A stretch of 36,400 nucleotides of DNA from positions 1 through 36,400 of the forward strand of contig JARGFU010000014.1 in assembly GCA_029210625.1 (NCBI GenBank), given 5' to 3'. The number at the start of each line of letters is the position of its first letter. Within the stretch, counting starts at the first letter, position 1. Positions 16,782 through 26,538 of this stretch are shown here, one piece after another. Both the position numbers and the translations under genes were made by a program. The notes under the pieces are model-generated. The model was not told where the DNA came from. It saw nothing but the letters and a program-made list of their open reading frames with translations, and ran no database searches. Origin of the DNA: Deltaproteobacteria bacterium (GTDB lineage Bacteria > Myxococcota > Myxococcia > SLRQ01).

Positions 16782-17677
16782 TGGCTGGCGAGAAGGTCCT
16801 CATCGTCGACGACGACGACGCGAACGTCGCGCTGGTCTCCGAGCTCTGCCGGAGCCTGGGCTTCGTCGTGTCCTCCGCCCGCAGCGGCAAGGCCGCCGGC
16901 GACGCCATCGGCAGGGATCGCCCGGACGTCATCCTCCTCGAGATCGCCATCTCGGACGACGACGGCTTCGCGCTCCTCGAGTCACTGAAGTACGACCCCC
17001 GCTCCCGGGAGATCCCGGTCATCCTGGTGACCTCGATCTCGGACATCGACACCAAGCTGCGGGGCATCGAGCTGGGCGCCGACGACTTCCTGCCCAAGCC
17101 CTTCAAGCTCTACGAGCTCGAGACCCGGATCCGCTCGGCCATCCAGGTGGGGCTCTACCAGCAGAAGCTCCGCGAGGCCCAGGAGGCCCTGGCTCGCGGG
17201 GTGGGCACCGATCCGGTCACCGGCGCCGGGGTCTACGCCCAGCTCCACGCCCACCTCGATCACGAGATGACCCGCGCCCGCCGCTACGGCCGGCCGCTCT
17301 CGGCCGTCCTCTGCTCGGTCGAGAGCTACCACGAGGCCCGCGAGAAGCTGGGCAAGGACGCGAGCGACGCCGTCCTGCGCGAGGCCGTGAAGCAGATGCG
17401 GGAGACCATCCGCACCGTCGATCGGATCTTCCGCCTCGACGAGGCGGAGTTCGTCCTGCTCCTGCCCGAGACCGACCGCGCTGGCGCCGAGCTGGTCTCC
17501 CGCCGCCTCGGCGACGCCTTCGCCGAGGTGACCATGGCCGAGGGCGGCATCCACGCGGTCTTCGGGGTCGCCGCCTTCCCCGACGAGGACATCCGGGGCG
17601 GCGAGGACCTCCTGCGCTCCGCGCACAACGCGATGATGGCCGCCGCCCAGGCCACCGAGACGGCACCGGACGACTGA
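16781..17677 (+). CDS. Pseudo-receiver / degenerate GGDEF regulator (298 aa)
   Basis: Residues 1-125 are a response-regulator receiver fold with the acidic pocket VDDDD (9-13), Thr84 and Lys106 in LPKPF. The phospho-acceptor position is Glu54 (VILLEI) instead of Asp, so normal phosphorylation is unlikely and Glu may mimic the active state. Residues about 140-290 are a GGDEF domain starting TDPVTG, but the active site GGDEF is replaced by DEAEF (220-224), so diguanylate cyclase activity is not expected. An RxxD sequence (RTVD, 211-214) stands exactly five residues before it, matching the inhibitory c-di-GMP-binding site. It may be a c-di-GMP sensor or a protein-interaction platform. The ATG shares a base with the dnaB stop (TGATG), so expression is coupled to the helicase. 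Confidence 0.85.
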   Translation: MAGEKVLIVDDDDANVALVSELCRSLGFVVSSARSGKAAGDAIGRDRPDVILLEIAISDDDGFALLESLKYDPRSREIPVILVTSISDIDTKLRGIELGADDFLPKPFKLYELETRIRSAIQVGLYQQKLREAQEALARGVGTDPVTGAGVYAQLHAHLDHEMTRARRYGRPLSAVLCSVESYHEAREKLGKDASDAVLREAVKQMRETIRTVDRIFRLDEAEFVLLLPETDRAGAELVSRRLGDAFAEVTMAEGGIHAVFGVAAFPDEDIRGGEDLLRSAHNAMMAAAQATETAPDD

Positions 17678-17679
17678 CG

Positions 17680-18585
17680 CTACTCCGCGACGCTGTCCCG
17701 CGGCTTGAACTCGTCCCACCCGAAGAGCTCGGGATACTCGCGCCAGGGCCCCTCGCAGCGGTCGAGGTAGGCGCAGCCCTCGCAGGGAGGCCCGCGCACC
17801 TTGCCCTGATCCATCCGGTACTGACCGTAGTCGTCGATGGTGTGGTCGGCGTCGTAGATCAGCGTCTTGGGGATGATCTGCTCGGCGACGTGCTCCTCGT
17901 ACCCCTCCATCAGGCAGAAGGGGATCGCCTCGGTCATGCAGCGCACGCCGGCCGCCCGGCCGACGTCGAGGCCCTCGCGGACGTAGGGCATGATGTCGCT
18001 CTTCCGCGGCACGAGCCACTGCTGGTTCTTCTGGGCGCTGCCGAGGATGTGGACGAAGGCGAACTGGTATTGCACCACCCCGAGCTTCACCAGCAGGCGG
18101 GCCAGGTCGGGGAGCTGCTCGTAGTTCGCCGTGGTGATCACCGTGTTGGTGACCACCGGCTGGCCGAGCCGCACCAGGTTCTCGATGCCCGTGACCACCT
18201 GCTCGTAGGAGCCCGGCGCCTCGGTGAGCTTCTCGTGCACCTCGGCGGTCGAGCCATGGAGGGCGGGTGAGAACTCGGTGGCGCCGGCGGCGATCGCCGC
18301 CCGGCAGAAGTCCTCGTAGAAGAAGCGCCGGCCGTTCGACTGGATCTGGATGTTGGTGTAGCCGAGCTTCCGCCCGAGGCTGATCACCGAGAGCAGGTTC
18401 TTGTGGACCGTGGGCTCACCGCCGGTGAGCACCAGCTCGGTGGCCCCCTGCTGGCGCCCCACCTTCAGATCCTCCTCGATCTGCTCGGCGTTGCGCGGCC
18501 CGTGCTCCTCCCGCTTGTTGCCCTGCACGCAGAAGGCGCAGTGGTTGTTGCAGGCGAAGCCCAGCTTGAGATCGATGCGGTGCAC
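17680..18585 (-). CDS. Radical SAM protein paired with the HxsB-like maturase (301 aa)
   Basis: The CNNHCAFC motif (Cys12, Cys16, Cys19) binds the radical SAM [4Fe-4S] cluster, and LTGGEPTVHKN is the SAM-contacting GGEP motif. The barrel covers about residues 3-215. The C-terminal stretch CEGCAYLDRCEGPWREY with FGWDEF could bind a further cluster or close the site. The reaction is unknown. It starts with GTG at 18585, 9 nt after the stop of the HxsB-like gene, so the two are probably co-transcribed. It occupies the place HxsC takes in Hxs loci, but I could not establish HxsC identity from the sequence. The gene ends 2 nt from the convergent regulator gene at 17677. Confidence 0.85.
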   Translation of the reverse strand: MHRIDLKLGFACNNHCAFCVQGNKREEHGPRNAEQIEEDLKVGRQQGATELVLTGGEPTVHKNLLSVISLGRKLGYTNIQIQSNGRRFFYEDFCRAAIAAGATEFSPALHGSTAEVHEKLTEAPGSYEQVVTGIENLVRLGQPVVTNTVITTANYEQLPDLARLLVKLGVVQYQFAFVHILGSAQKNQQWLVPRKSDIMPYVREGLDVGRAAGVRCMTEAIPFCLMEGYEEHVAEQIIPKTLIYDADHTIDDYGQYRMDQGKVRGPPCEGCAYLDRCEGPWREYPELFGWDEFKPRDSVAE

Positions 18586-18594
18586 GTCGAACGA

Positions 18595-20094
18595 TCAGGC
18601 GTGGTCGGTGGCCGTGTGGAGGTAGTGGTCCCGGTTGCGGACCGAGGTCCAGCGCTTGAAGACCTCCATCACCTCCGGATCGTTCTCCCGGATCTTGCCG
18701 AAGAGGTAGTCCTGGATGCCCATGTGCGCCGCGCACCAGGAGGAGAGGCGCATCTTGCCGTGGATGGTGCCCTGGGTGGCGTAGGAGTGCACCGGGCAGA
18801 TCCCGCAGTAGGGGTTGTAGGCGCAGGACGAGCAGTCCGGGGCGGTGTCGAGGTTGGAGGCCGCGGTGAGGGCCCGCACCGTCTGGTGCTTCATCAGCTC
18901 CGGATAGCGGTCCTTGCCCGCCTCGCCGATCTTGAAGAGATCGTCGCCCGACTCGTGGAGCATCCGACCCTCGTCGCAGACGAAGAGGCCGCCGTCGTAG
19001 TTGTAGGCCATCTGGCCGATGCCGGCGCCGCAGGGCGAGCGGATGTCGAGGAAGTTGGGGTCGGTCTCCCCGAGGATCTTCGTCAGGAAGATGCCGGCGA
19101 AGCGCTCGAGGATCTTCGTGCCCTTCAGGTTGAGGCCGATGATGTAGTCGACCGACCGCGCGTAGAACTCGAGGAACTCCTGGGGGGAGTAGCCGAGCTT
19201 CGCCTTGGTCTGGGCCGCGAAGCCGAAGGGATCGAGGGGCCGCAGGAAGATCGCCTTGCAGCCGATGTCGACGAACTGATCGATCAGCGCCTCGGGGTTC
19301 TGGAGGGCGGCCCGGGTGACCGTGGGCAGGGCCTCCACGTGGTAGACCTCGCCGTCGAGGCCGATCTCCTCGTAGGCGGCGTTCAGCTTGCCGATCCACT
19401 GGAGGGCGGCGGCGTGCGAGTCGCCCCCGGGGAGGATGCGCTGCTTGTTGTGGATCTCGGCCGGGCCGTCGACCGAGGTGCAGACCTGCACCTTGTGCTT
19501 CACCAGGAAGTCGAGCTTCTCCTGGTCCATCTCGGCCAGGTTCGAGACCATGGTGAACTCGAGGCTCTTCTTGGCCTCCTCGTTCTTCTTCAGCGCGTAC
19601 TCGACGACGTGCTTCACGACCTCGTAGTTCACGAGGGGCTCGCCCCCCTGGAACTCGATGGTGATGCCCGGAGAGGTCGTCTCGAAGATGAGATCGACGA
19701 CCTTCTCCGCCGTCTCCTTCGACATGTCCTTCTCGGTGGCGCTCATGTCCGCCCGGCTGGCGTGGCAGTAGGCGCAGGTCTCGTTGCAGCGCAGCGTGAC
19801 CACCATGATGTGGAGGTTCGGGCCGTGGGCGAGGAAGCGCTTGCGGTCTCGCATCCGGCTGGAGAGGTCGTCGACGTCCACCTCGCTGCGGATGAAGTTC
19901 ATGCCGGCGAGCTTCTGGTAGAGCTCGCTCTCGGGCTCGAGCGCCCCGCGCTGGAAGGCGGCGTACTCCTCGTCATCGAGGAAGACGAACTGGCCGGCCA
20001 GGTTCGTGATCAGGTGGGCGCCGGCCACCTTGCGGTGACGGTGGAAGGCCGGAAAGGCGGCATCGAGCTCGGACTGGGCCACAGGCGTACTCAT
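18595..20094 (-). CDS. hxsB: HxsB-like radical SAM peptide maturase (499 aa)
   Basis: A radical SAM/SPASM-type protein. The N-terminal segment (about 15-70; HRHRKVAGAHLITNLAGQFV) resembles the recognition region of HxsB. The radical SAM core starts at NLHIMVVTLRCNETCAYCHA (Cys103, Cys107, Cys110), followed by IEFQGGEPLVNYE, TSVDGPAEIHNKQR and FLRPLDPFGFA. The C-terminal cluster region has DCSSCAYNPYCGICPV and a later SSWC, as in SPASM domains. These blocks match, from memory, the His-Xaa-Ser system maturase HxsB. HxsB acts with HxsC and HxsD on the repeat peptide HxsA; no HxsA or HxsD is visible in this window. The ATG at 20094 follows GGGGAGAGGGA. A second radical SAM gene lies 9 nt downstream. 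Confidence 0.72.
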   Translation of the reverse strand: MSTPVAQSELDAAFPAFHRHRKVAGAHLITNLAGQFVFLDDEEYAAFQRGALEPESELYQKLAGMNFIRSEVDVDDLSSRMRDRKRFLAHGPNLHIMVVTLRCNETCAYCHASRADMSATEKDMSKETAEKVVDLIFETTSPGITIEFQGGEPLVNYEVVKHVVEYALKKNEEAKKSLEFTMVSNLAEMDQEKLDFLVKHKVQVCTSVDGPAEIHNKQRILPGGDSHAAALQWIGKLNAAYEEIGLDGEVYHVEALPTVTRAALQNPEALIDQFVDIGCKAIFLRPLDPFGFAAQTKAKLGYSPQEFLEFYARSVDYIIGLNLKGTKILERFAGIFLTKILGETDPNFLDIRSPCGAGIGQMAYNYDGGLFVCDEGRMLHESGDDLFKIGEAGKDRYPELMKHQTVRALTAASNLDTAPDCSSCAYNPYCGICPVHSYATQGTIHGKMRLSSWCAAHMGIQDYLFGKIRENDPEVMEVFKRWTSVRNRDHYLHTATDHA

Positions 20095-20215
20095 TCGTTC
20101 CCTCTCCCCGAAGAGGCACGGGTGGGTGTTGGCAAAAGGATGGATAAGGTGGACGATCCGGGCGCTTGCCGCAAGTCCCGCAAGCCTTCGGAATCCGGAT
20201 GGAAATCTGCGGCGC

Positions 20216-20938
20216 TCAGCGGCCCCGCGCCGCGAGGACCAGGGCGTCGTAGATCCGCTGGTGGCTGGGGCAGCTCCCGGCGAGCAGCTCGGGGTGCCAC
20301 TGCACCCCCAGGACGAAGGGCTCGCCGGGGCGCTCGATGGCCTCGATCACCCCGTCATCGGCCCGGGCGCTCACCACCAGGCCCTCCCCCACCCGGGCCA
20401 CCGCCTGGTGGTGGGTGGAGTTGGCCCGGTGATCGGCCGGCGCCAGCAGCGCGTGCAGGCGCGTGCCCGCGGCGACCTCGAGGGGGTGGGAGGGCTGGCC
20501 TCGATCGCCCTCCTGCTCGTGGGGGTGGGCCCCGGGCAGCTCCTGGACGATGTCCTGCACGAGGGTGCCGCCGCAGAGGACGTTGAGCAGCTGCATCCCG
20601 CCGCAGACCCCCAGGAGCGGCAGCCCTCGCTCCAGCGCCAGGCGACCCAGCAGGGTCTCCGAGGCCGTGCGCTCCGGCAGCAACCTGCCCAGCCCCTCCC
20701 GGGGCGCCTCGCCGTAGGCCTCCGGGGGGACGTCGAAGGCCCCGCCGGTGATCACCAGGGCCGAGAGCCCGTCCAGGGCCGCCTCGACCTCGCCGGGACC
20801 CAGCCGGGGCAGGGCGATGGGCAGGCCGCCGGCCCGGCGCACCGCCTCGACGTAGCTGCCCTTGAGCCGGTAGCGCAGCTCGGCGCCCTCCCCCTCCTCG
20901 TCCAGGGTCAGCCCCACCCGCACGATCTCCTCGCTCAT
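20216..20938 (-). CDS. Gamma-glutamyl-gamma-aminobutyrate hydrolase family protein (PuuD-like, 240 aa)
   Basis: A class I glutamine-amidotransferase fold of the peptidase C26 type. It shows VGLTLDEEG at the start, LVITGGAFDVPPEAYG, the nucleophile elbow LGVCGGMQLLNVLCGGTLVQD, NSTHHQAV and the catalytic His-Glu of VQWHPE. Relatives such as PuuD hydrolyse gamma-glutamyl-GABA in putrescine degradation, but other C26 members act on other gamma-glutamyl compounds, and no putrescine genes are nearby. The start overlaps the thiE stop (ATGA). A 121-nt gap with no clear gene separates it from the HxsB-like gene. Confidence 0.88.
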   Translation of the reverse strand: MSEEIVRVGLTLDEEGEGAELRYRLKGSYVEAVRRAGGLPIALPRLGPGEVEAALDGLSALVITGGAFDVPPEAYGEAPREGLGRLLPERTASETLLGRLALERGLPLLGVCGGMQLLNVLCGGTLVQDIVQELPGAHPHEQEGDRGQPSHPLEVAAGTRLHALLAPADHRANSTHHQAVARVGEGLVVSARADDGVIEAIERPGEPFVLGVQWHPELLAGSCPSHQRIYDALVLAARGR

Positions 20939-21591
20939 GCCGAGCCCTCCAGGAAGTGACGCTCCAGCCCGGCGGCCCGGGCCGCGAGGTCCTCGTCGGC
21001 CTCGCCGAGCAGCTCCGAGATCAGGGCCACCGTCCGGGCCCCGGCCTCGCGCAGGGAGGGCAGCGCCTCCCGGCCGATCCCCCCGATGGCCACCACCGGC
21101 AGCGCGCCCGCGAGCGCCACGGCCTCGCGCAGCCCCTCGAGCCCGACCACGGGGTCCGGGAGGGCCTTGGAGCCGGTGGGAAAGATCGGGCCGAAGCCCA
21201 GGTAGTCCGGCCTCGCCGCGACCCCGGCGCGCACCTGCGCGGGGTCGTGGGTCGAGAGGCCGACCAGGGCGCCGGCGGGGAGCAGGGCGCGGGCCTCGGC
21301 CACGGGCAGATCGTCCTGGCCGAGGTGGACCCCGTCGGCGCCGGCGAGGGCGGCCACGTCGACCCGGTCGTTGACGATCAGGGGGACGCCGGCCGCGCGG
21401 GCCTCGGGGAGGAGGGCCTCCACCAGGGCGAGGAAGGGCCCGCCCGGCGCCCCCTTCCAGCGCAGCTGCAGGAGGGCGGGCCGGGCCGCCAGGAGGGCCC
21501 GGGCGGTGGCCTCGAGGGGGCGCCCGGCGCGGCGGCAGGCATCGGCGTCGGCGATGGCGTAGAGTCCACTTCTCACGGTGAGTCGCAACAT
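20935..21591 (-). CDS. thiE: Thiamine-phosphate synthase ThiE (218 aa)
   Basis: ThiE joins the thiazole phosphate and HMP pyrophosphate to make thiamine phosphate. The TIM-barrel motifs are present: LLQLRWKG, PLIVNDRVDVA, GVHLGQDDLP, LVGLSTHD, YLGFGPIFPTGSK and VAIGGI. The ATG at 21591 is inside a sequence that also reads as an extended -10 box (TGCTATGTT, 21595-21587). If that box is real, the start would be the in-frame GTG at 21576, which still keeps the whole domain. It overlaps the downstream hydrolase gene by 4 nt. No other thiamine gene or TPP riboswitch was seen. Confidence 0.92.
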   Translation of the reverse strand: MLRLTVRSGLYAIADADACRRAGRPLEATARALLAARPALLQLRWKGAPGGPFLALVEALLPEARAAGVPLIVNDRVDVAALAGADGVHLGQDDLPVAEARALLPAGALVGLSTHDPAQVRAGVAARPDYLGFGPIFPTGSKALPDPVVGLEGLREAVALAGALPVVAIGGIGREALPSLREAGARTVALISELLGEADEDLAARAAGLERHFLEGSA

Positions 21592-21606
21592 AGCAGCCCC
21601 GTCGCG

Positions 21607-21636
21607 TTGACACGTCGGGACCCGGGGACCTACAAA
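21607..21636 (+). promoter_or_regulatory. Promoter of the 60-aa protein gene
   Basis: TTGACA (21607-21612) and TACAAA (21631-21636) are 18 nt apart, with a predicted start near 21643 and a leader of about 27 nt holding AAGGAG. It is divergent from the thiE start region and the two promoters lie back to back. Confidence 0.7.
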
Positions 21637-21669
21637 CCGCCCCTGCTCCGAGACAGAAGGAGAAGCAGC

Positions 21670-21852
21670 ATGGCCATCCAGCGAAACGACGATCGTCTCC
21701 ACGACAAGCGACTCATCGAGCGCTTCCTGCGCGACGGCACCGTCGTGGACAAGGACCACGAGAAGTACCTCTCGAAGCTCCCCGACCTCGAGAAGGAGGC
21801 CGAGGTGATCGGCGTCGCCCTCGAGTCGGTCGGCGACCGCTCCGGCGAGTAG
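21670..21852 (+). CDS. Small conserved-looking charged protein (60 aa)
   Basis: I do not recognise this protein. It has a strong promoter and a well-placed AAGGAG (21657-21662) 7 nt before the ATG, so it is very likely expressed. The sequence is charged and helical, rich in Asp, Glu, Lys and Arg (for example RNDDRLHDKRLIERFLRDG), with no cysteines, signal peptide or membrane segment. A longer in-frame upstream opening is non-coding in character. It stands alone between thiE (divergent) and xth. It could be a small regulatory or scaffold protein. Confidence 0.75.
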   Translation: MAIQRNDDRLHDKRLIERFLRDGTVVDKDHEKYLSKLPDLEKEAEVIGVALESVGDRSGE

Positions 21853-21904
21853 CGCCGGTGGCCGCCCTCCCCTCGCGGTGTCGGGGGGCGCGCGGCGCGA
21901 CGTC

Positions 21905-22690
21905 ATGCGGGTCGTCTCCTGGAACGTGAACGGCCTGCGGGCCGCGGTGCGCAAGGGCTTCCACGAGTGGGTGCCCACCGCGCAGGCCGAGGTGATCGGC
22001 CTGCAGGAGGTGCGCGCCGATCTCGCGCAGCTCGAGAAGCTCGGGGCGGTGCCCGAGGGCTGGCACTTCCACCTCTCCGCGGCCGAGCGCCCGGGCTACA
22101 GCGGCGTCGGCCTGCTCTCCCGCCGCCCGCCGGATCGGGTGGATGTCAGCCTGGGCGAGCCCCGCTTCGACGAGGAGGGCCGGCTGCAGCTGGCCCACTT
22201 CGGGCGGCTGCTGGTGGCCAACGTCTACTTCCCCAACGGCAGCGGCAAGGAGCGGGACAACGGGCGGGTGCCCTACAAGCTCGACTTCTACCGCGCCCTC
22301 CTCGCGCGCCTGCAGGCCGAACGCCGCAAGGGCAAGCGGGTGCTGGTGATGGGCGACTACAACACCGCCCACCGCGAGATCGACCTGGCCCGGCCCAAGG
22401 CCAACCGCCAGACCAGCGGCTTCCTGGTCGAGGAGTGCGAGGAGCTCGACCGCTGGCTCGCCGAGGGCTACGTCGACACCTTCCGCCACTTCGAAAAGGG
22501 CGAGGGGCACTACAGCTGGTGGAGCCAGCGCCTCGGCGCCCGGGAGCGGAACGTGGGCTGGAGGATCGACTACGTGCTGGCCTCGCAGGCGGCGATGCCC
22601 TTCGTGAAGGGGGCCTTCATCTGGCCCGAGGTCATGGGCTCCGACCACTGCCCGGTGGGCGTCGACCTCGACCCCGGGATCACGGGCTGA
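21905..22690 (+). CDS. xth: Exodeoxyribonuclease III / AP endonuclease (261 aa)
   Basis: ExoIII cuts DNA at abasic sites and removes nucleotides from 3' ends in base-excision repair. The endonuclease/exonuclease/phosphatase fold is clear: MRVVSWNVNGLRA, LQEVRAD with the metal-binding Glu, GYSGVGLLSR, VMGDYNTAHREIDLARPK with the catalytic Asp and Asn, WRIDYVLAS, and GSDHCPVGVDL with the catalytic His. The length is typical. The ATG at 21905 is where homology begins; an in-frame GTG at 21878 would add nine residues. The DUF1844 gene follows after 50 nt with its own promoter. Confidence 0.96.
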   Translation: MRVVSWNVNGLRAAVRKGFHEWVPTAQAEVIGLQEVRADLAQLEKLGAVPEGWHFHLSAAERPGYSGVGLLSRRPPDRVDVSLGEPRFDEEGRLQLAHFGRLLVANVYFPNGSGKERDNGRVPYKLDFYRALLARLQAERRKGKRVLVMGDYNTAHREIDLARPKANRQTSGFLVEECEELDRWLAEGYVDTFRHFEKGEGHYSWWSQRLGARERNVGWRIDYVLASQAAMPFVKGAFIWPEVMGSDHCPVGVDLDPGITG

Positions 22691-22705
22691 AGGCGCCGCG
22701 AGGGC

Positions 22706-22734
22706 TTGCGGCCCCCCGGGGCCATGCCTACGCT
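22706..22734 (+). promoter_or_regulatory. Leaderless promoter of the DUF1844 gene
   Basis: TTGCGG (22706-22711) and TACGCT (22729-22734) are 17 nt apart. Exactly 6 nt separate the -10 box from the ATG at 22741, so the transcript should begin with the start codon itself. No Shine-Dalgarno sequence is present. Confidence 0.6.
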
Positions 22735-22740
22735 GGCGCC

Positions 22741-23154
22741 ATGGCAGCCGACGAGAAGAAGGCAGGCGAGGGCTTCACCGTGAACGACCGACGCCGCGTG
22801 CGCAGCGAAGCGCCCGAGGCGGCGCCCGCCCACGCAGAGGCGCCGAAGGAGAGCGAGGCGAACCCGGCGGAAGAGCACCGGCCCCGCAAGGGCGAGGGTG
22901 AGCTCCCGCCGGTCGACTTCAGCACCTTCGTCCTCTCCCTGGCCTCCTCGGCGCTGGTCCACCTCGGCGAGGTCGTCCACCCCGAGACCGGTGAGCCGGC
23001 CCGGAACCTCCCCCTGGCCCGCCAGACCATCGACATGCTGGCGATGCTCCAGGAGAAGACCAGGGGGAACCTCTCGAAGGACGAGGCGACCTACCTCGAG
23101 TCGATCCTCTACGATCTCCGGCTGCGCTGCGTTGCCGCGTGCCAGAGCAAGTAG
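22741..23154 (+). CDS. DUF1844 domain protein (137 aa)
   Basis: The first 55 residues are a low-complexity Ala/Glu/Pro-rich region. From about residue 58 the protein matches the DUF1844 family: DFSTFVLSLASSALVHLGE, a PETGE turn, NLPLARQTIDMLAMLQEKT with GNLS, and a final LYDLRLRCV helix. DUF1844 proteins are small helical proteins of unknown function found mostly in deltaproteobacteria and related phyla. The gene appears leaderless, with its -10 box 6 nt before the ATG. An AGCTCG-rich inverted repeat follows the stop codon. Confidence 0.92.
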   Translation: MAADEKKAGEGFTVNDRRRVRSEAPEAAPAHAEAPKESEANPAEEHRPRKGEGELPPVDFSTFVLSLASSALVHLGEVVHPETGEPARNLPLARQTIDMLAMLQEKTRGNLSKDEATYLESILYDLRLRCVAACQSK

Positions 23155-23158
23155 ATCT

Positions 23159-23224
23159 GGCTGCGAGCTGCGAGCTGAGCGACCGGCGCCGACAGCTCGA
23201 AGCTCATAGCTCGTAGCTCGAAGC
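23159..23224. repeat. AGCTCG-type intergenic inverted repeat
   Basis: The left arm (23159-23180) is built of GCTGCGAGCT units and the right arm (about 23202-23224) of AGCTCATAGCTCGTAGCTCG-type units. They pair over about 20 bp with small bulges and a loop centred near 23190. The right part alone repeats AGCTCG/AGCTCA four times at 7-9 nt periods. Located between the DUF1844 stop and the clpB promoter, it could end the upstream transcript or act as a dispersed repeat element. There is no T-run. Confidence 0.6.
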
Positions 23225-23240
23225 CCTTCCCGGGGTGCTC

Positions 23241-23268
23241 TTGATCCGCTGCTTCCAGTGATTAGCCT
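23241..23268 (+). promoter_or_regulatory. Leaderless promoter of clpB
   Basis: TTGATC (23241-23246) and TAGCCT (23263-23268) are 16 nt apart, and the ATG is 6 nt after the -10 box. The message should start at the AUG. No CIRCE (inverted TTAGCACTC) element is visible near the promoter. Confidence 0.6.
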
Positions 23269-23274
23269 GGGCGC

Positions 23275-25875
<2,601 letters not shown>

Positions 25876-26538
25876 TCAGCCCTCGCCTTGGGGCTCGTCC
25901 GGGACGACCTCGTCGTCGGAGAGGATGGCCTCCTCCTCCAGCGCCGCCTTCGCCGCGGCGATGGCCTCCTCCGAGAGGGGGGCGATGGTGCCGGCGCCCG
26001 GGGCGGGATCGCCCGGGGCCTTGCGCCGGCGGTCCTCGCTCATGGCCTCCAGCTGGACCTGGGCGTGAGCGCAGGCCCTCGCCGCCAGGAAGGCGATGCC
26101 CACCGCCAGCACCAGCTTGGTGATCACCAGCAGGGGCCGGGCGGTGAAGACCTGCACGCCGTCCCCCAGGTAGGAGACGAAGCCCATCCACACCTCGTGG
26201 AAGAGGGCCGCCCCGAGAGTCAGGGGAAGGGGGCGGCTGTCGAAGATCCAGCCGGCGGCCCAGGCCAGACCGGGCAGGACGATGAGGAGGGAGATCTGCT
26301 GGTAGACCGCCAGGATCAGATCCGAGGCGACGCCCGGCTCGAAGCCGATGGGCCGGTCCGAGAGCAGGGGCACCAGCACGTGCAGGGTGATCGCCCAGCG
26401 CAGCATCGCCGAGACCACCACCACGGCGAAGCCCAGGACCAGCACCCGGTTCATCGTGGCGACGGAGGCGCGCAGGCGCCCCACGCCCTCCTTCAGGCGA
26501 CTCGCCGGCCCCGTGGACTCTGGATGCTCTGCCCTCAC
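25876..26538 (-). CDS. Multi-pass inner-membrane protein of unknown function (220 aa)
   Basis: I do not recognise this family. There is a basic N-terminus, then four hydrophobic segments at about residues 30-55, 70-97, 103-125 and 130-155, followed by a cytosolic-looking polar tail rich in Glu and Ala (about 160-220). No catalytic or metal-binding motif is evident. The GTG at 26538 overlaps the truA stop (GTGA), so it is probably translated with truA. The stop codon abuts the clpB stop with no intervening base. Confidence 0.75.
   Translation of the reverse strand: MRAEHPESTGPASRLKEGVGRLRASVATMNRVLVLGFAVVVVSAMLRWAITLHVLVPLLSDRPIGFEPGVASDLILAVYQQISLLIVLPGLAWAAGWIFDSRPLPLTLGAALFHEVWMGFVSYLGDGVQVFTARPLLVITKLVLAVGIAFLAARACAHAQVQLEAMSEDRRRKAPGDPAPGAGTIAPLSEEAIAAAKAALEEEAILSDDEVVPDEPQGEG

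Noticed and set aside
20095-20215. A short precursor peptide for the radical SAM pair
   Set aside because: The only open frame here overlaps the hydrolase gene out of frame, is Pro/Arg-rich and has no start site. No His-x-Ser repeat is present.
21592-21660. TPP riboswitch near thiE
   Set aside because: No thi-box core (CUGAGA, or GGGUGC-like parts) was seen; the region is occupied by two divergent promoters.
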